From the NCBI GenBank assembly GCA_030248135.1, contig JASANC010003522.1, forward strand, positions 1-64,000: 64,000 nt of DNA. Reading direction: 5' to 3'. Numbering within the stretch: the first letter of the stretch is position 1; each line of letters starts with the position of its first letter. Positions 12,057 through 23,500 of this stretch are shown here, in pieces. A model generated the notes under the pieces. That model had not been told where the DNA came from, ran no database searches, and saw nothing but the letters and a program-made list of their open reading frames with translations. The translations under genes and the position numbers were made by a program. The stretch comes from Theristus sp. LFF4_11 (taxonomy: Eukaryota; Nematoda; Chromadorea; Monhysterida; Xyalidae).

Positions 12057-13285
12057 GTGCAACATTATTGTGTTATAACCGCGTTTTGTGTTTTCAAAGT
12101 TCAGACGATGACTTTTTAAAAACATGTATGTACTCACGTCGTTTTGTTTCGTCACCACGGTTCTCGGCTGTTTTTCCTTGTTGCACCGAGACTAGATAAA
12201 AATTGTTTTCGGCAATAAATTTAGGTTTTTCATAAAAATTTAGCAAAACTTGATATTGTCAACGGTTACACGATTTCTTACCTAATCGAAAACGTGAAAA
12301 GTCAAACTCCTCGTTCCTGGATGCTGCAAAGTTTGGAAAATTTTGAGTATTGGAATTTAAAAAAAACGATCAAGATAACGTTATTATTAGTGAAGACTAA
12401 AACAGATAATCACGAATCGATTAAGGCAACGCACGTGAATTCGTTTCACTCTGCGATCGATCTGTAATGCAAATCAGGCAATTGCGTGAACAAATTGAAA
12501 TACACACATTATTAAAAACGCTATAAACTGCTGAAAATTATGCCAAAACGTTCATGCAATATTCAATTGATTAAAGAACACATAACAACTTTGGGTTGAA
12601 AAGACGTTACCCCAACCAAGAACGGTTGAAAATGAAATTAGTGTAATAGGTATATTTCATTTGAAACTGAACATCGTGTGTGCAAGACAGAGCCAACTGG
12701 CAACTTTTACACCAGACCAAAATTATGCTAATGAATCAACGGTAATAATAAAACAAAGTCAACTGCACCTGATCTCCACGTTGACGCCATGACTGGATTT
12801 TGATTGCCGTTGATTTTGAATAAATTGAGTTCAAAATGTTTTATTATTTTTTTGATGATCTCACAACTGAGAACTTTTGATCACCAATGAAACACAGAAA
12901 AAACACGACAACCGAATAACACATTCGGTGCCATAGTATCACGCATTTTTAGCAGCACATTTGTAGCAAAACTGCAAAAAATGATAAGATAACGTTTACT
13001 TTAACACGTGTTGAAAAGTGGGAACGTTTTATTCAGTGAACTTCAAATATCGCAACGTAAAACACGCGGTAATCATCACTCAAAGATGTTGAGCTCGTCT
13101 TCAAAAAACTTGCTAGCAGCATTCGATTTCAACGGAGAGTCGCAATATTGCGCTCAAGTCAAAAAGGAAATAGCGCAAATAAAAAAAAACAATAATAAAA
13201 TTCCAATGAAAACAAACAACAGTGGGTCATATCATCACAATTTGTAGCCACATTCAAATTGTCAAACATTTCAACGATTAGTAGT
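12057..13285. other. No gene recognised
   Basis: AT-rich DNA. The only gene-like signal is a good minus-strand donor (gtgagtac) just below 12135, after a short Lys/Gln-rich stretch. It could belong to a non-coding 5' exon of the PRR5-like gene, but I found no ATG or matching phase. Confidence 0.35.
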
Positions 13286-13726
13286 CTAGAAGAACCTGAA
13301 CAGCTGCCGACGCAGGCGAAAGTCCGGCTCTAACGGCGTTTTCGGTTGCGCCAGCGATTTGCGCAGCTGCATGCGTGGCCAGAGCATGCGTCTGCACTTC
13401 TCGGCGGCCTCCGCCGATTGCTGCATGCTGCGGCGACGTAGAAACCGTCGGAACGGACCGTGCGGCGCCGCCATCGCGTTCGCCTTTTTCCACAGACTCG
13501 GCTGCTGCTCGTGCTCAGCGTCGATGCACCGTCGCAACGCCGTCAACTGATCGGCATAGTACGCGCGCGACTGTCGGTTGCAGTCTTGTATCGCGTTGAG
13601 GTGCTTCAGATTCGCTTCGTCGATCTGCGTCGTGTCGAGCAGGTCCAACAGACAGAAGCGAAAGTAGGACGCCGACACCGACCAGCCAGCCAAGTGCACG
13701 AACACGATCAGAAACTTGACGAGCAT
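13286..13726 (-). CDS. Terminal exon of an unrecognised protein
   Basis: A GC-rich open frame of 146 codons follows a good acceptor (cattcaatgcttgcag) at 13727 and ends in TAG at 13286. It starts with a hydrophobic segment (MLVKFLIVFVHLAGW), then a helical stretch (YFRFCLLDLLD), then a charged helix with regularly spaced Leu/Ala and a very basic tail (RRFLRRRSM, ending RLRRQLFRFF). The first codon after the acceptor is ATG, so it could be an intact short gene, but a spliced upstream part is more likely. I do not recognise the family. A family C MITE lies about 100 bp upstream, probably in the preceding intron. Confidence 0.5.
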   Translation of the reverse strand: MLVKFLIVFVHLAGWSVSASYFRFCLLDLLDTTQIDEANLKHLNAIQDCNRQSRAYYADQLTALRRCIDAEHEQQPSLWKKANAMAAPHGPFRRFLRRRSMQQSAEAAEKCRRMLWPRMQLRKSLAQPKTPLEPDFRLRRQLFRFF

Positions 13727-13821
13727 CTGCAAGCATTGAATGCAACTCGTGTGCTGCGGTGGTGTGTACACCGGCGAAAATGTTGCCAGTATTATACAAG
13801 CTGCTAAATATCAATGTTTTT

Positions 13822-13978
13822 TCGATTCTGCGACTCAATGCATTTACAGACGTGGGAATTTTTCAATATTTACGTGGCAGTTCAAAATAGTCTTAGTGAC
13901 CCTGTCCTATTTTGGGGACTCGGATCACCTTACCAGTTTTGAATGCATGCGCGCATTGAGTATCGGAACCAAAATAAT
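13822..13978. mobile_element. MITE, family C
   Basis: The left end 'gattctgcgactcaatgcattt' and the right end 'gcgcgcattgagtatcggaaccaaaa' are inverted relatives. Inside, 'gtggcagttcaaaatagtc' and 'ttaccagttttgaatgc' pair, as do 'gtgaccctg' and 'ggactcggatcac'. Non-coding. Confidence 0.65.
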
Positions 13979-15708
13979 AGATAATTGTTGATTACAATGT
14001 GCTAAAATTTGCTACCAAATTCACTATCAGCATTGATCACCAATTTAGTGACACGCCAACAAACAAGACAATCGCAATCAAATTCGGATTTAAAACAGAT
14101 TCAGGCGAATATGACTGCGAAAACATAAAACCAACGAAAGAATTTCTGCAGATGCACGAACCGAGATCCAGCGCTGCATGGCGGATGCGACGACGCTGTT
14201 TTGCAGGTTGCCTCCAGGAGGATTGCTATCATCACATTCCAAAAAATGAAATGGGTTAAATCGAGTGGAATGCACGAAAATCTGTAATGTTCATTATCTA
14301 TTCACAAAGCGAACATACCAAAAAAACTAAATTTTAACAGAGAAACCGTGACAGAAAACACACACTCGTACATGACAAATGCACGCACATGACAAAAATT
14401 CAATCAGAAAATTCATAAATAACTCTTTTTTCGAACCACTATTGAGATGAAAAAGTTGACAAAATATCAAGCGATTGTTCAAACAAGTTTTGCAAATGCT
14501 AAAGTTGCCCAAAAAAACGTAAGAAAGCTGAGATGGTGAAAGCAGTTAGGTTGGACATCAGTTGGCAGCGACCTCAATTTCAAAGAATGTTCTGCCAATG
14601 TTTTGGTATAGCTCTGGGCTATCAATTTCTTTGTGAGACCAACCAAATCAGCAGCAGATTATTCACAAATCTTGAAAGTTTGACTGACACAAAATTAGTT
14701 CGACGTGCTCAAAGTCCTTACATACAGTAGCGGGTACGTAATGCGGTAAAAAAACGTGTAATGCCTTGTGGCCTTGGTTTTTGTTTATCAAATCAATATC
14801 AAAAGAACACAAACGTGTGGAAAATACGAATTGATCAACATTTCTAGACATGTTCCATTTGCGTTTTTTTTTCATGGAATAAAAACGACAAGGACATTGT
14901 CATTGTGTCGGAGGAAAAAAGTCGAAAAAAATCCACGCCAGAAAAACGCAACGCAGTGATAGTGTTGAGGAAACTGTGAAAACTTTTCTAATAAAAAGAA
15001 GAAAACCATCATGTTTTACGAGCGACCATTCATGACACCAACGGACAAAACGGTCTGCGCGTGTGCATGAAACTGGCCAACCACCACCAGCAGCAGCAAG
15101 TAAAACAGTTTGCAAAAAGCACGAACAGCCGGGTGAAAAACGTGTCGCATCGAAAGCGAACGATTTCAGTAAAAACGGTCCGTTCTGTTTTGCCTGATAC
15201 AGTTGCAGCCGGACAGAACACATAAATCAAGCGCATTTAAGAAAAATGAAACAAGTCGCCGCGCATACAGTGTTTTCGTTTGAAAATAAATTCCACCGTT
15301 TTTTTATAACACCTGCGTGCGGTGGTGCTGCCAATTACAATAATACAAGCGTAATTGCTGCCAACAGTGTCGTGAAAATGTCATAATTACGCTTGCAACG
15401 CACACTGCTGTCTCGAAATCTCTATCAGTTTTGCGAAACGATTCCAGTTTTATTCAGAAACTTTCACACTTTTGTCCATGACGACGAGAAACAAACAACA
15501 TGTCGGATTTAGTTCAACGGCAAAACGCACGAACATCAGAATCACAAGAAAAATGAGGACGAAAAAAACGATGTGTTCTATTGCGCCATTTCTGCATGGA
15601 TTGCGTACCACTTCTTCCAGAGGAAACGAAACAGCGTGTTTGTGTATAATTGTTATTTGTAATATCTATACCAGATCATTGAGAAGCCACTGACATCCAC
15701 CACGTCAA
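13979..15708. other. No gene recognised
   Basis: AT-rich DNA between the unknown gene and the 3' end of HCF-1. Exons of the 13286 gene may lie here, but I could not match acceptor, donor and phase for any open segment. Confidence 0.35.
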
Positions 15709-18700
15709 TCAGTCAAACCTTGCCCGTTTCAAAAGGTTCCTGAAAAGCAAGTTCTTTGTAGTGGCGATTTTGGACGCAGCACGAGCGACGTGAATGAATG
15801 GCGTGTCCACTGACTGCGTGTTGTCTGCTGTCAGCTGTGGTCGCGCGGCGGGCGACATCAAACTGGCACCCGTTTGCTCCTGCAGCCAACGAACCTGCGT
15901 CGCTGGACCATAGCCCTAGACGGAATGGATAATAGCCCATGATACGGTAGCATTTGCAATCAACCGCCGCATAAACTGCTCAGTGTAAAACTACTAATAC
16001 CAAGCCACCCCATTCAACAATGCTGCCAATTGACCGAACTGGATTCGAATGCTTCTACTGTTACAGGTGCTATTTTTTTTGATGGTACCAGCACAACAAA
16101 CAAACACCCACAACGAACCTTTTCATTTCGCGCGGCAATTCGAAATATGATCGCTGGTTTCGTTGCCAGGTCGATGTGCGCCTGTTGCAGGAAATTTGGC
16201 GAGACGACGCACGACGGTTCGGGACCGATGTAGACGCGCACAAAGGCGAGCGTCGGTGTCGGCGGCGTGGACGCACCCGGCGCTGCAACGGGCGTTCATT
16301 GGGCCAACCAACAGCAGTGTTTTTTTTCTGATGCCTGACTCGATGCGTTTATGAAAACACAGAAACGAAGTTCTAGAGATTCATGCTTCATGAGGTCGTA
16401 ATCTCAGATACCCGGGGCACGCACTTCTAGCAAGCAGGTGCCAATTGCTGCGTCACGCATGACAACTGACTGTCCACCTATGTGTGCATTGCGTCGCAGC
16501 ACCAGAACATAAGCGAAACATGACACGTTGCACTGCAGCATTGCTGAAGCGTCGACCGACCAGTGTGCTGCTGACTGCGTACGGCCAGGTAGACGGAGTA
16601 CTCGACGATTGTGGCGGCTGCGTTCGCCGGCGGCTCCCACGAGAGGTGTGCGCCGTCGAGCGACTTTGTGATCTTGATTGCTGACGGTGCACCCGGGAAG
16701 CCGGGCTGACACGTCTTGAACGCGGTCACTTCCGACCAGCCGCCTGTATTTGTGACCGGTGTAGCCATACAACTTTCATTGGTTCACGAGTGCAAGACCA
16801 GCCGGTGCAGCATATTATCATTATTGAGACAACACCTCTGCCACAAGCGTTGATGCCAGCCACTCTGAACTTGTATGGCGTGCCCGGCATCAGGTCGACT
16901 TTGCGCAGTTGATCGCCGCTGACGCCCGCCTCGTAGTCCGTCTGCAAGTTCACATCACATAAGGCGTATGAAACTACTGCGGTACTGATTATGGTGATCG
17001 TATGGCACATAAGCAGCATACATCGCTGTTTACGAGCATGCTTGCAATGCACGCAATGCCAATCGCAACCATGCAACCAATGGCGTCGGTGAAGGGATGT
17101 CAACCGAGCAGACGTGTTGCATGCGGTAACAGTTGTACCTTGCACGTCAGAAACAGTGCTCATGAGCGAGTGGCTGCGAGCAATTCAGATGCACTGAGTA
17201 GAATGCATTTATGTGCGAAACTTCATAAAAGTCAAGCAGCAAGCAACTGACGTTCAACAGCTGTGTCTCCGTGTGCGTGCCGTCCAATGGTTCCAAGTAG
17301 CTTGTGACGGCACACGACGTTCCCTTGATGATGCCCACGTCATACCAGACACAGAGCGCTGCGCCCGCGGTGTCCGTCCTCTGTTGTCTCATGTCCGATC
17401 TGCTCTCATCAGCGTTCGCGTCGCTCGCTTCTCGCTGTTCACTCGAGCTCGCTGATTGTGGCTGATCGTTCGCAACTGGAAAGCTCGCTTTTTGAATATG
17501 TGCTTGGTTCCGTCAAATAAAAAATCGCATGAATCAATGACAACTTGCACTGCACGCTCAGTGATCACAACAATCCATAACTACGAGTATTTTGAACGTG
17601 CAGCTGTGATTGGTTGCATCATGCCAGCTTGCACCACTCAGCCCAATGCCACCAACAACAAGCAGTGCTCTGCAGCACTGACCATCTTCGTTTGTGTTGT
17701 TGTCACTTTCAGGTGCTGCTGGTTCGCTCGTTTCCGGCGGCTGCTGTTCATTGTTTTGTTGGTGCTCGGCACCGCCATCACTGCTGCTCTCTGATTCTTG
17801 TTGACCGGTGCCGCTCTCACCAATTCGCTCTACCGTTTGTTGGTGTTGTTGTTGTTGGTGTTGTTGTTGTTGTAGCAGCTGGTGATGTTGTTGCTGTGGT
17901 CCTTCCAGTGGCCCTGCCTCGTCCATGATGTTCGGCGGCAGTGCATCCACCTGCGAACGTACACAAACGAAACCATGCGCGCGGACATTTCGAATGCAGA
18001 ACTCGGTTTGCCCACGCTGACATTCTGTTTCTGTCCAGTGGGCGTCGTGTACGTGGTGCCCTCGGTGGAGACACCCGCTACGGCCGCTTTCACCGGTGAA
18101 TTCGTGGCCGACGAGCCGGCGGCGGCGGGCGTCACTTGCGGCGACTCCGTCGCTGTTGTCGCCGTGCTCGGCGACTTCGCGAGGAACAACGTCTTGCCGC
18201 TCGCTGTTTTCACCTGTTTGCAAATGTGCTGGATTTGCTTGTCATAACTGAAACTATGCACGATACAAACAGTTGCCAGGCGAATGTTGTACCTGAACGG
18301 TGCCCGTCTTCATGCCGGCAGCACCGACGACTTTGGCGCCGCCGCCAGCGGTTCGGATCACTTTCACAATCTGCAACACGACGTCAGAATGGGTGCAACC
18401 GAAGCGAACTGCGCGTTACGAACGTCTGCTTTGGTGTTGTGTTCACCTGTGGCGCGGCGCCAGCGTTCGCAGCAGCGCCCCTGATCGCGATCACTTTCGC
18501 GTTGCCGGCGGCCGCAGCGGCAGCACCAGCGGACTTCAGTGGAACGGCGGCGCCGCCGCGCACGCCCAAACGCCCTGAACAACAATGGCACAGACAAACT
18601 GAGTGCGTTGCGAAACACGCCGGAATGCGGCACGCACCGTCAGCGTTCTCGTGCTCCTTGCCGGGCGACGCAGCGGCGTTGGCGTCGTAGCGCTGTATCT

Positions 18701-20854
18701 GCAGCAAGTACGCCTCGGCGGTCGCCACCGACTGCCAGCAGACCTCGAGCGACGTCACGCTCGCTCGTACCAACTGCACGCGACCGGGCGCTCGCGGGCG
18801 GCTCGTCTCGAGGTACCACATGTCTTTGCAACAAACCTGAGTGGGCAACAGAACCACCATTGACGTATGTGCTGACCGTTGTCTGGCGGCAACTAACAGC
18901 GGCACGTGCCTGATTGTTCCATGCCTTGCGATATCCGTCACGACCGGACCAAATGTACAAGCGTGTATTGATCGTGACACAGCTGTGACCGGCACGTGCA
19001 CGCGGGAGTGCGTCTGCTCAGAAATGCTTGTATTCACCATTGCATCATTCAATCCATCTACACCCCCCGCTGCGCTGACCTTCATACATCTCCAGCGTCA
19101 ACGGCTGCCAGACGAGCGTGCGCATGTTCAACGCCGCCAGCGTGTTCGTGCACTTCCACTCCTTCTCGCCGTCGCCCAAGTTCGCGTCGTCCAACACCAG
19201 CGGCACCCATCCGCCGAACACGTACATGCTGAACACAACAGACCAGTCGCCCACAATGACACAAGCAAGTCGGGCAAGTGCAAAGAGAAGCGACGCACTA
19301 GTCGCCAATGAGACTGGCCGAGTGCAGACTGCGCGGCAACGGCGGCACGCCGCCGAGCGACGGATTGCGCCAGGTGTGCGAGTGGAGGTCGAGCATCCAG
19401 AGGTCGCCGAGGCGACAGCCGTTCATGCCGCCGTAGATAATCAACTGCGCTGGCTGTATGCCGCTGTCGTAGATGACAGCCGTGTGCGACTCGCGCGCGC
19501 ATGGTGACTGGCCGTACGTCTGCAGCATGCGACAACACTCAGGTGAAACGACCGCTGTTCGCGCACTCTAAACTCGGCACCGCACAAACCTGTGGCACCG
19601 TCCACTGCAGGTTGCCGCTGTTCTTCGCGGCCTCGCTGATGTTCAGCGTGTATAAATCGCGTAAGTATCTGCGTTGAAAACTCGACGGTATATTTGCGTG
19701 CAATGTTGGCCTGCTTGGCAGAACGCATTGCTGCGAACGAGACATGTGCCATGCCAGCGATGGTATGGTGTAGCACGGAGCCGGCAAACCGCCCGCGGTG
19801 CCCCCCACTCTGCAGCTTGCGCGTTTGCTCAGTGGTAGACCCGTATTGAATTGGAGTGACACGTGCGAAACGGGCGAACCAACCGTGGAATGTTGTTCTT
19901 TGGATCGTCGCTGTCGTTCGCGAGTCCTCCGAACAAATACACAGTGAGCGTGGCCGGGTCGAGCGTGAACGAGTGGCCGAGACGGGCCAACGGCGCCGCA
20001 TGACCGCTGCTCGGCTCGCGCGGCCGTAGGCGTCGCCACTCCCACCGGGTCGCCTGCAGCTCGTACAGCTCATTCGAGTAACTGAAAAACGAATGAACAC
20101 TGGCTGTCTGAATGAACAGAAAAGCAGACGGACGGAATGGTCGAGCAAGGTTCCGAGTTCAAACAGTATATTATTCACGCACCGGCCGTACTCGACCATG
20201 CCGCCGAATATGTAGATGCGCGTGTTGTCGCACACGATTCCGTAGGCGGCGCAGCCGGGCGGAATGTCGCCGCGCACGGCTGGCACGAACCACTGGTTGG
20301 TCGCTGCAAGCACGCTGTTGTGTGTATTCATGATGCACGCATGATAAAAACCGCAAAACACAACATTTTTTTTAAATTAATTATAATTAAACATGAATCC
20401 AATGGCTGACCGGTGTTGTAAACGTGCAGTTCATCGACGATTCCTTCATTGCCACCTCCGAACACAATCATCAGCTCTTTTATGGCCACCGAACGATGAC
20501 CGTGGCGAGGCCTGCAAATGGAGCCGAAAAAGCAAAGTCGGCCACAACAACGGGCCAAGCGTTCAAATCACTTACAGTCCATCTGGATAATATATGCAAC
20601 CAGCTGATTGGTTGGTAATAGCAATTCTCAGCGTTGATTGGTTGATCATGAGTAATTTTCAGCGCTGATTGGTTGGTTATCACGTCATGTTGCATATATT
20701 TTCCAGATGGACTGTATGAAGCGAACAGCACACAAGAAAACCTCGGTGTTGGCCCGCTCGTGTTGACGACCTTCTTCCATTTCACCATGGGCGCCTCATT
20801 GTGCAACTGTTGTTGATCTTCGCCAATCATCGACTGCTCCGCTGTGCTCAGCAT
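15709..20854 (-). CDS. HCFC1: Host cell factor 1 (HCF-1) homologue, complete, 18 exons
   Basis: Exons: 20854-20742, 20511-20411, 20303-20183, 20081-19884, 19668-19590, 19519-19299, 19228-19080, 19013-18910, 18836-18638, 18574-18447, 18370-18293, ~18237-18022, 17950-17683, 17475-17252, 16941-16836, 16743-16561, 16282-16119 and 15915-15709; total 952 residues, all phases consistent. Exons 1-9 encode the six-bladed Kelch propeller ([23 protein letters not shown]-type blades, [17 protein letters not shown]). In vertebrate HCF-1 this surface binds DHxY-motif transcription factors. The remainder of exon 9 begins an Ala/Val-rich basic region; exons 12-13 are Thr/Pro- and Gln-rich. Exons 14-18 form the paired fibronectin III domains ([39 protein letters not shown]). 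HCF-1 is a nuclear scaffold for chromatin modifiers. The ~26-residue OGT cleavage repeats of vertebrates are absent. The tail ends KRAR-F-D, like a basic nuclear signal. Intron 8 appears to be GC-AG. Confidence 0.95.
20573..20716. mobile_element. Tc1-like MITE in HCF-1 intron 1
   Basis: The ends TACAGTCCATCTGGATAATA and, inverted, TACAGTCCATCTGGAAAATA match almost perfectly for about 28 bp and carry TA at both termini. The inside holds three tandem CTGATTGGTTGGT-like (CCAAT-type) units. It is wholly inside intron 1 of HCF-1. Confidence 0.8.
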
Positions 20855-20859
20855 CTCAT

Positions 20860-22130
20860 CTCCCAATCGATGGTGACAAAGTTTGCCAATCAGATCAGAA
20901 ACAAGAGAATTTGTGCAAAAAACGCCGGTTGATCACCTAAAACGTGGCGACGTTCAGTACTTTTGATAACACGCACGTGCAACGCTACCGTCCATCGTCA
21001 ACAGTGTTGCCATCAATGAAAGCGCCGCACGTCACAGTCATCGGCGACTGAGCAATTCGTGAATGGCAAATCATGAAGGACGATAGCGTCGCACCAGTAT
21101 TACCCACTGACCATCCATAGCTTCGTGACAATTAATCTCTTGACAGGCTTGATAAGTGTTCTCATAGTTTTCACTGCTCGGCCGCTCGCCAGTTTCAAAC
21201 AAAGTGGCAGCACTGAAGCGACAGATCGCGCAAAAAACAGTACGGCGCTATTTTTGCATAAACTCATAAAAACACAAAAAATGCGGCCGTTTCGTATTTA
21301 CGGCCAGCAGACAAGGCTCGCTGAATGGATGCAAGGACCTAGGACCTAGCGCAAAACTGAACACGAGAAAATCGACAGAAAAACGCACAGAAACGAGCAC
21401 AGGCGGCAGCGAGCACATTGCATAATGCACACAAATGCGGGTGTGCTCGGCAGTGTGTGTATGTGTCTGTGCGACGCTACCGACCATCTGCTGTGGGTGT
21501 CTGCATGAGGGGAGGAAACCAAAAGTGTGCCCTTCTGTTGTTTCACTCTATTCACCTGCGTTGAATGAACGTCTCTGAATTTCAAACCGTAACAAAAAAA
21601 AGAGGACAAGAAATCACAGATTTGGCCAAGAAAACAAAAACTGAATTTTCGAAAATGATCACAACACAACGAACGAAATATTATTGGCAATGATGCCATG
21701 TGACGTTCAGTCAACCGATTCAAAACATGTGATCTCAAAATTATGTGCAGAAATCGTTGACTCGTTGACAGAAGCTTATTTCATGCAACTGCTGAGCATT
21801 CAGTGAGTGCATTAATCAACAAGGTTTCACAGATTGCACAGAAAATGCGATCATAAAATATTATCACAACCATTAGCACACCGTGAACAATTTCGATCAC
21901 TGATTTGCCATCGCGAAAAACTCTGAAAAACTAGCAAGATGCAAAGATATTTTAATTGAGTATATTATGTTCGTGAACCTGTCACCTTTTCAGCAAAACA
22001 CAGAGCATGCGACTTGGATTTACAGCAAGAAGGATGAAATGTATCGAGATGGGTTGAAATCAGACACCCCATTTGTGGCTAAATTATGTTTTCTTGCAAC
22101 TCCGATTCTGTTCTTCCTTATTTCGCGAGG
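20860..22130. other. Upstream of HCF-1; no further gene recognised
   Basis: This segment holds the presumptive HCF-1 promoter and then AT-rich DNA. I found no core promoter motif that I would defend and no exon with family resemblance. Confidence 0.3.
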
Positions 22131-23134
22131 TCAGCAATCTACGACAAAAAGTGACAGGTTTAAACGAACAAACTGTACTGGAAAGGCAAACAGATGGAAC
22201 CCGTTTGAGACACGTGAACGTACCATTTTCGTCAATCCGGCCATCTTTGTTCCGGTCACCTTTTGCAATCATCAGATGCAGCCGCCTGTCCGCGAGCGGC
22301 TTATTAAACCTTGCCATCACTAATTTCAGTTCGTGCCAGTTTATCTGGTCGTCTTTGTTGGTGTCGAATGCCTGAAGCACCGAAAGAAAACTATTTTTTG
22401 AACTCAACTATACCTACACTTAGCCAATTCTTCCCATCGTCAAATCCGTTGATGACAAGTGCTCACCTGAAACAGTGGCCTCAAATCAGCGCCTTTCACA
22501 GGGTCAGTTGTGGACACCAGTTGAAGATGTCGAACGAACTCGTGGAAGCTCAGCGTGGAAGACGCTGAAACAACACAAATCGTATCAATTCACAATCACA
22601 AAACGAATCTGAATGAAATGCTTGTAAAGAGCGAACCATCTCCGTCAGCCAGTCTCAGCATCGCCTTCAGCTGATCACTGGTCGGCATTGCACCGATCCT
22701 CCCGAGCAGCGCCGCAAATTCGTGCACGTCGATTTCGCCGTTCTGATTCAGGTCAAACGCTGAAAACAATGGTTCTTTTTTTCACAAAAAAAGAGCGCGA
22801 ACAGAAATATGTCGACATTTTCGAAAACAAAACTCCGTTCACTTTCAAAGGCGTCGCGCAACTGTTGGCAGTGGCCGCAGGAGGCGCGGCAGACTTTGCG
22901 CAGCGCAGCCCCGGCCGCAATCGAACGCAGCTGACACAGGTGACGCTGGCGCACGAGACTGCAGAATTCGTCCCAGAGGCTGTTGCTGCACGACAACACT
23001 GAAACCGAACGTGCTGTCTGCAACACTGTCGAAAAATCGATGACTAGCAACATGAACATACCATCGTGGAACAGATAACACCAACAGAATAGCAGAACGG
23101 CGTTAGCGATTGAAGTCGGCTTCATTTCAGTCAT
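22131..23134 (-). CDS. Secreted ShKT plus four EF-hand protein, 201 aa
   Basis: Exons 23134-23062, 22998-22843, 22759-22637, 22564-22467, 22371-22224 and a coding tail 22138-22131 join in phase. The start MTEM/MKPTSIANAVLLFCWCYLF is a signal-peptide-like N-terminus. Residues ~27-66 contain six Cys spaced C-x8-C-x8-C-x14-C-x3-C-x2-C (LWDEFC ... VCRASCGHC), the ShKT pattern. A calmodulin-like part follows at once (QLRDAFETFDLNQNGEIDVH). The loops are DLNQNGEIDVHE (canonical), DGDASSTLSFHE (Ser at the Gly position), DTNKDDQINWHE (canonical) and DRNKDGRIDEND (ends in Asp). The protein could bind calcium outside the cell or in the secretory lumen; the ShKT module often blocks channels or accompanies extracellular enzymes. 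No family name fits. The final three-residue exon is the least certain part. Confidence 0.75.
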
Positions 23135-23500
23135 AAAATTTCCAACACTGCAATGAATAAAGTGAACAAATGAAACAAGAATGGACAACATGAGCGTGCA
23201 ACATATCATGGCCATTGTTGTGCAAGTGTGTCTGCAAATACGCAATATCAATGAAATTTATTCGTGAAAGTTTCATTCAATAAAAAATGTTCGTTTGTCT
23301 GACAACAATGACGTCGTCACCAATGTTTACCAGTGCGTCGTTATTGTTACCAACGTCATTCTTCAACTTTTCTTCAACACATCATTCACAAACTGCTCGT
23401 TTTCTTCACTCCCTCGGCCCCCGTCTTCGCGTGTTAACAGACAAATAAGTGCAGACAATTGTGCGAGTTGTCGCACGCAACAAATCTCATACAAAAGAAA

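Noticed and set aside
13359..13807. Several plus-strand open frames opposite the 13286-13726 exon
   Set aside because: They are antisense shadows: the minus frame has the acceptor and stop consistent with an exon.
16484..19507. Long plus-strand frames across the HCF-1 region
   Set aside because: They are antisense to well-matched HCF-1 exons and show biased basic composition without domains.
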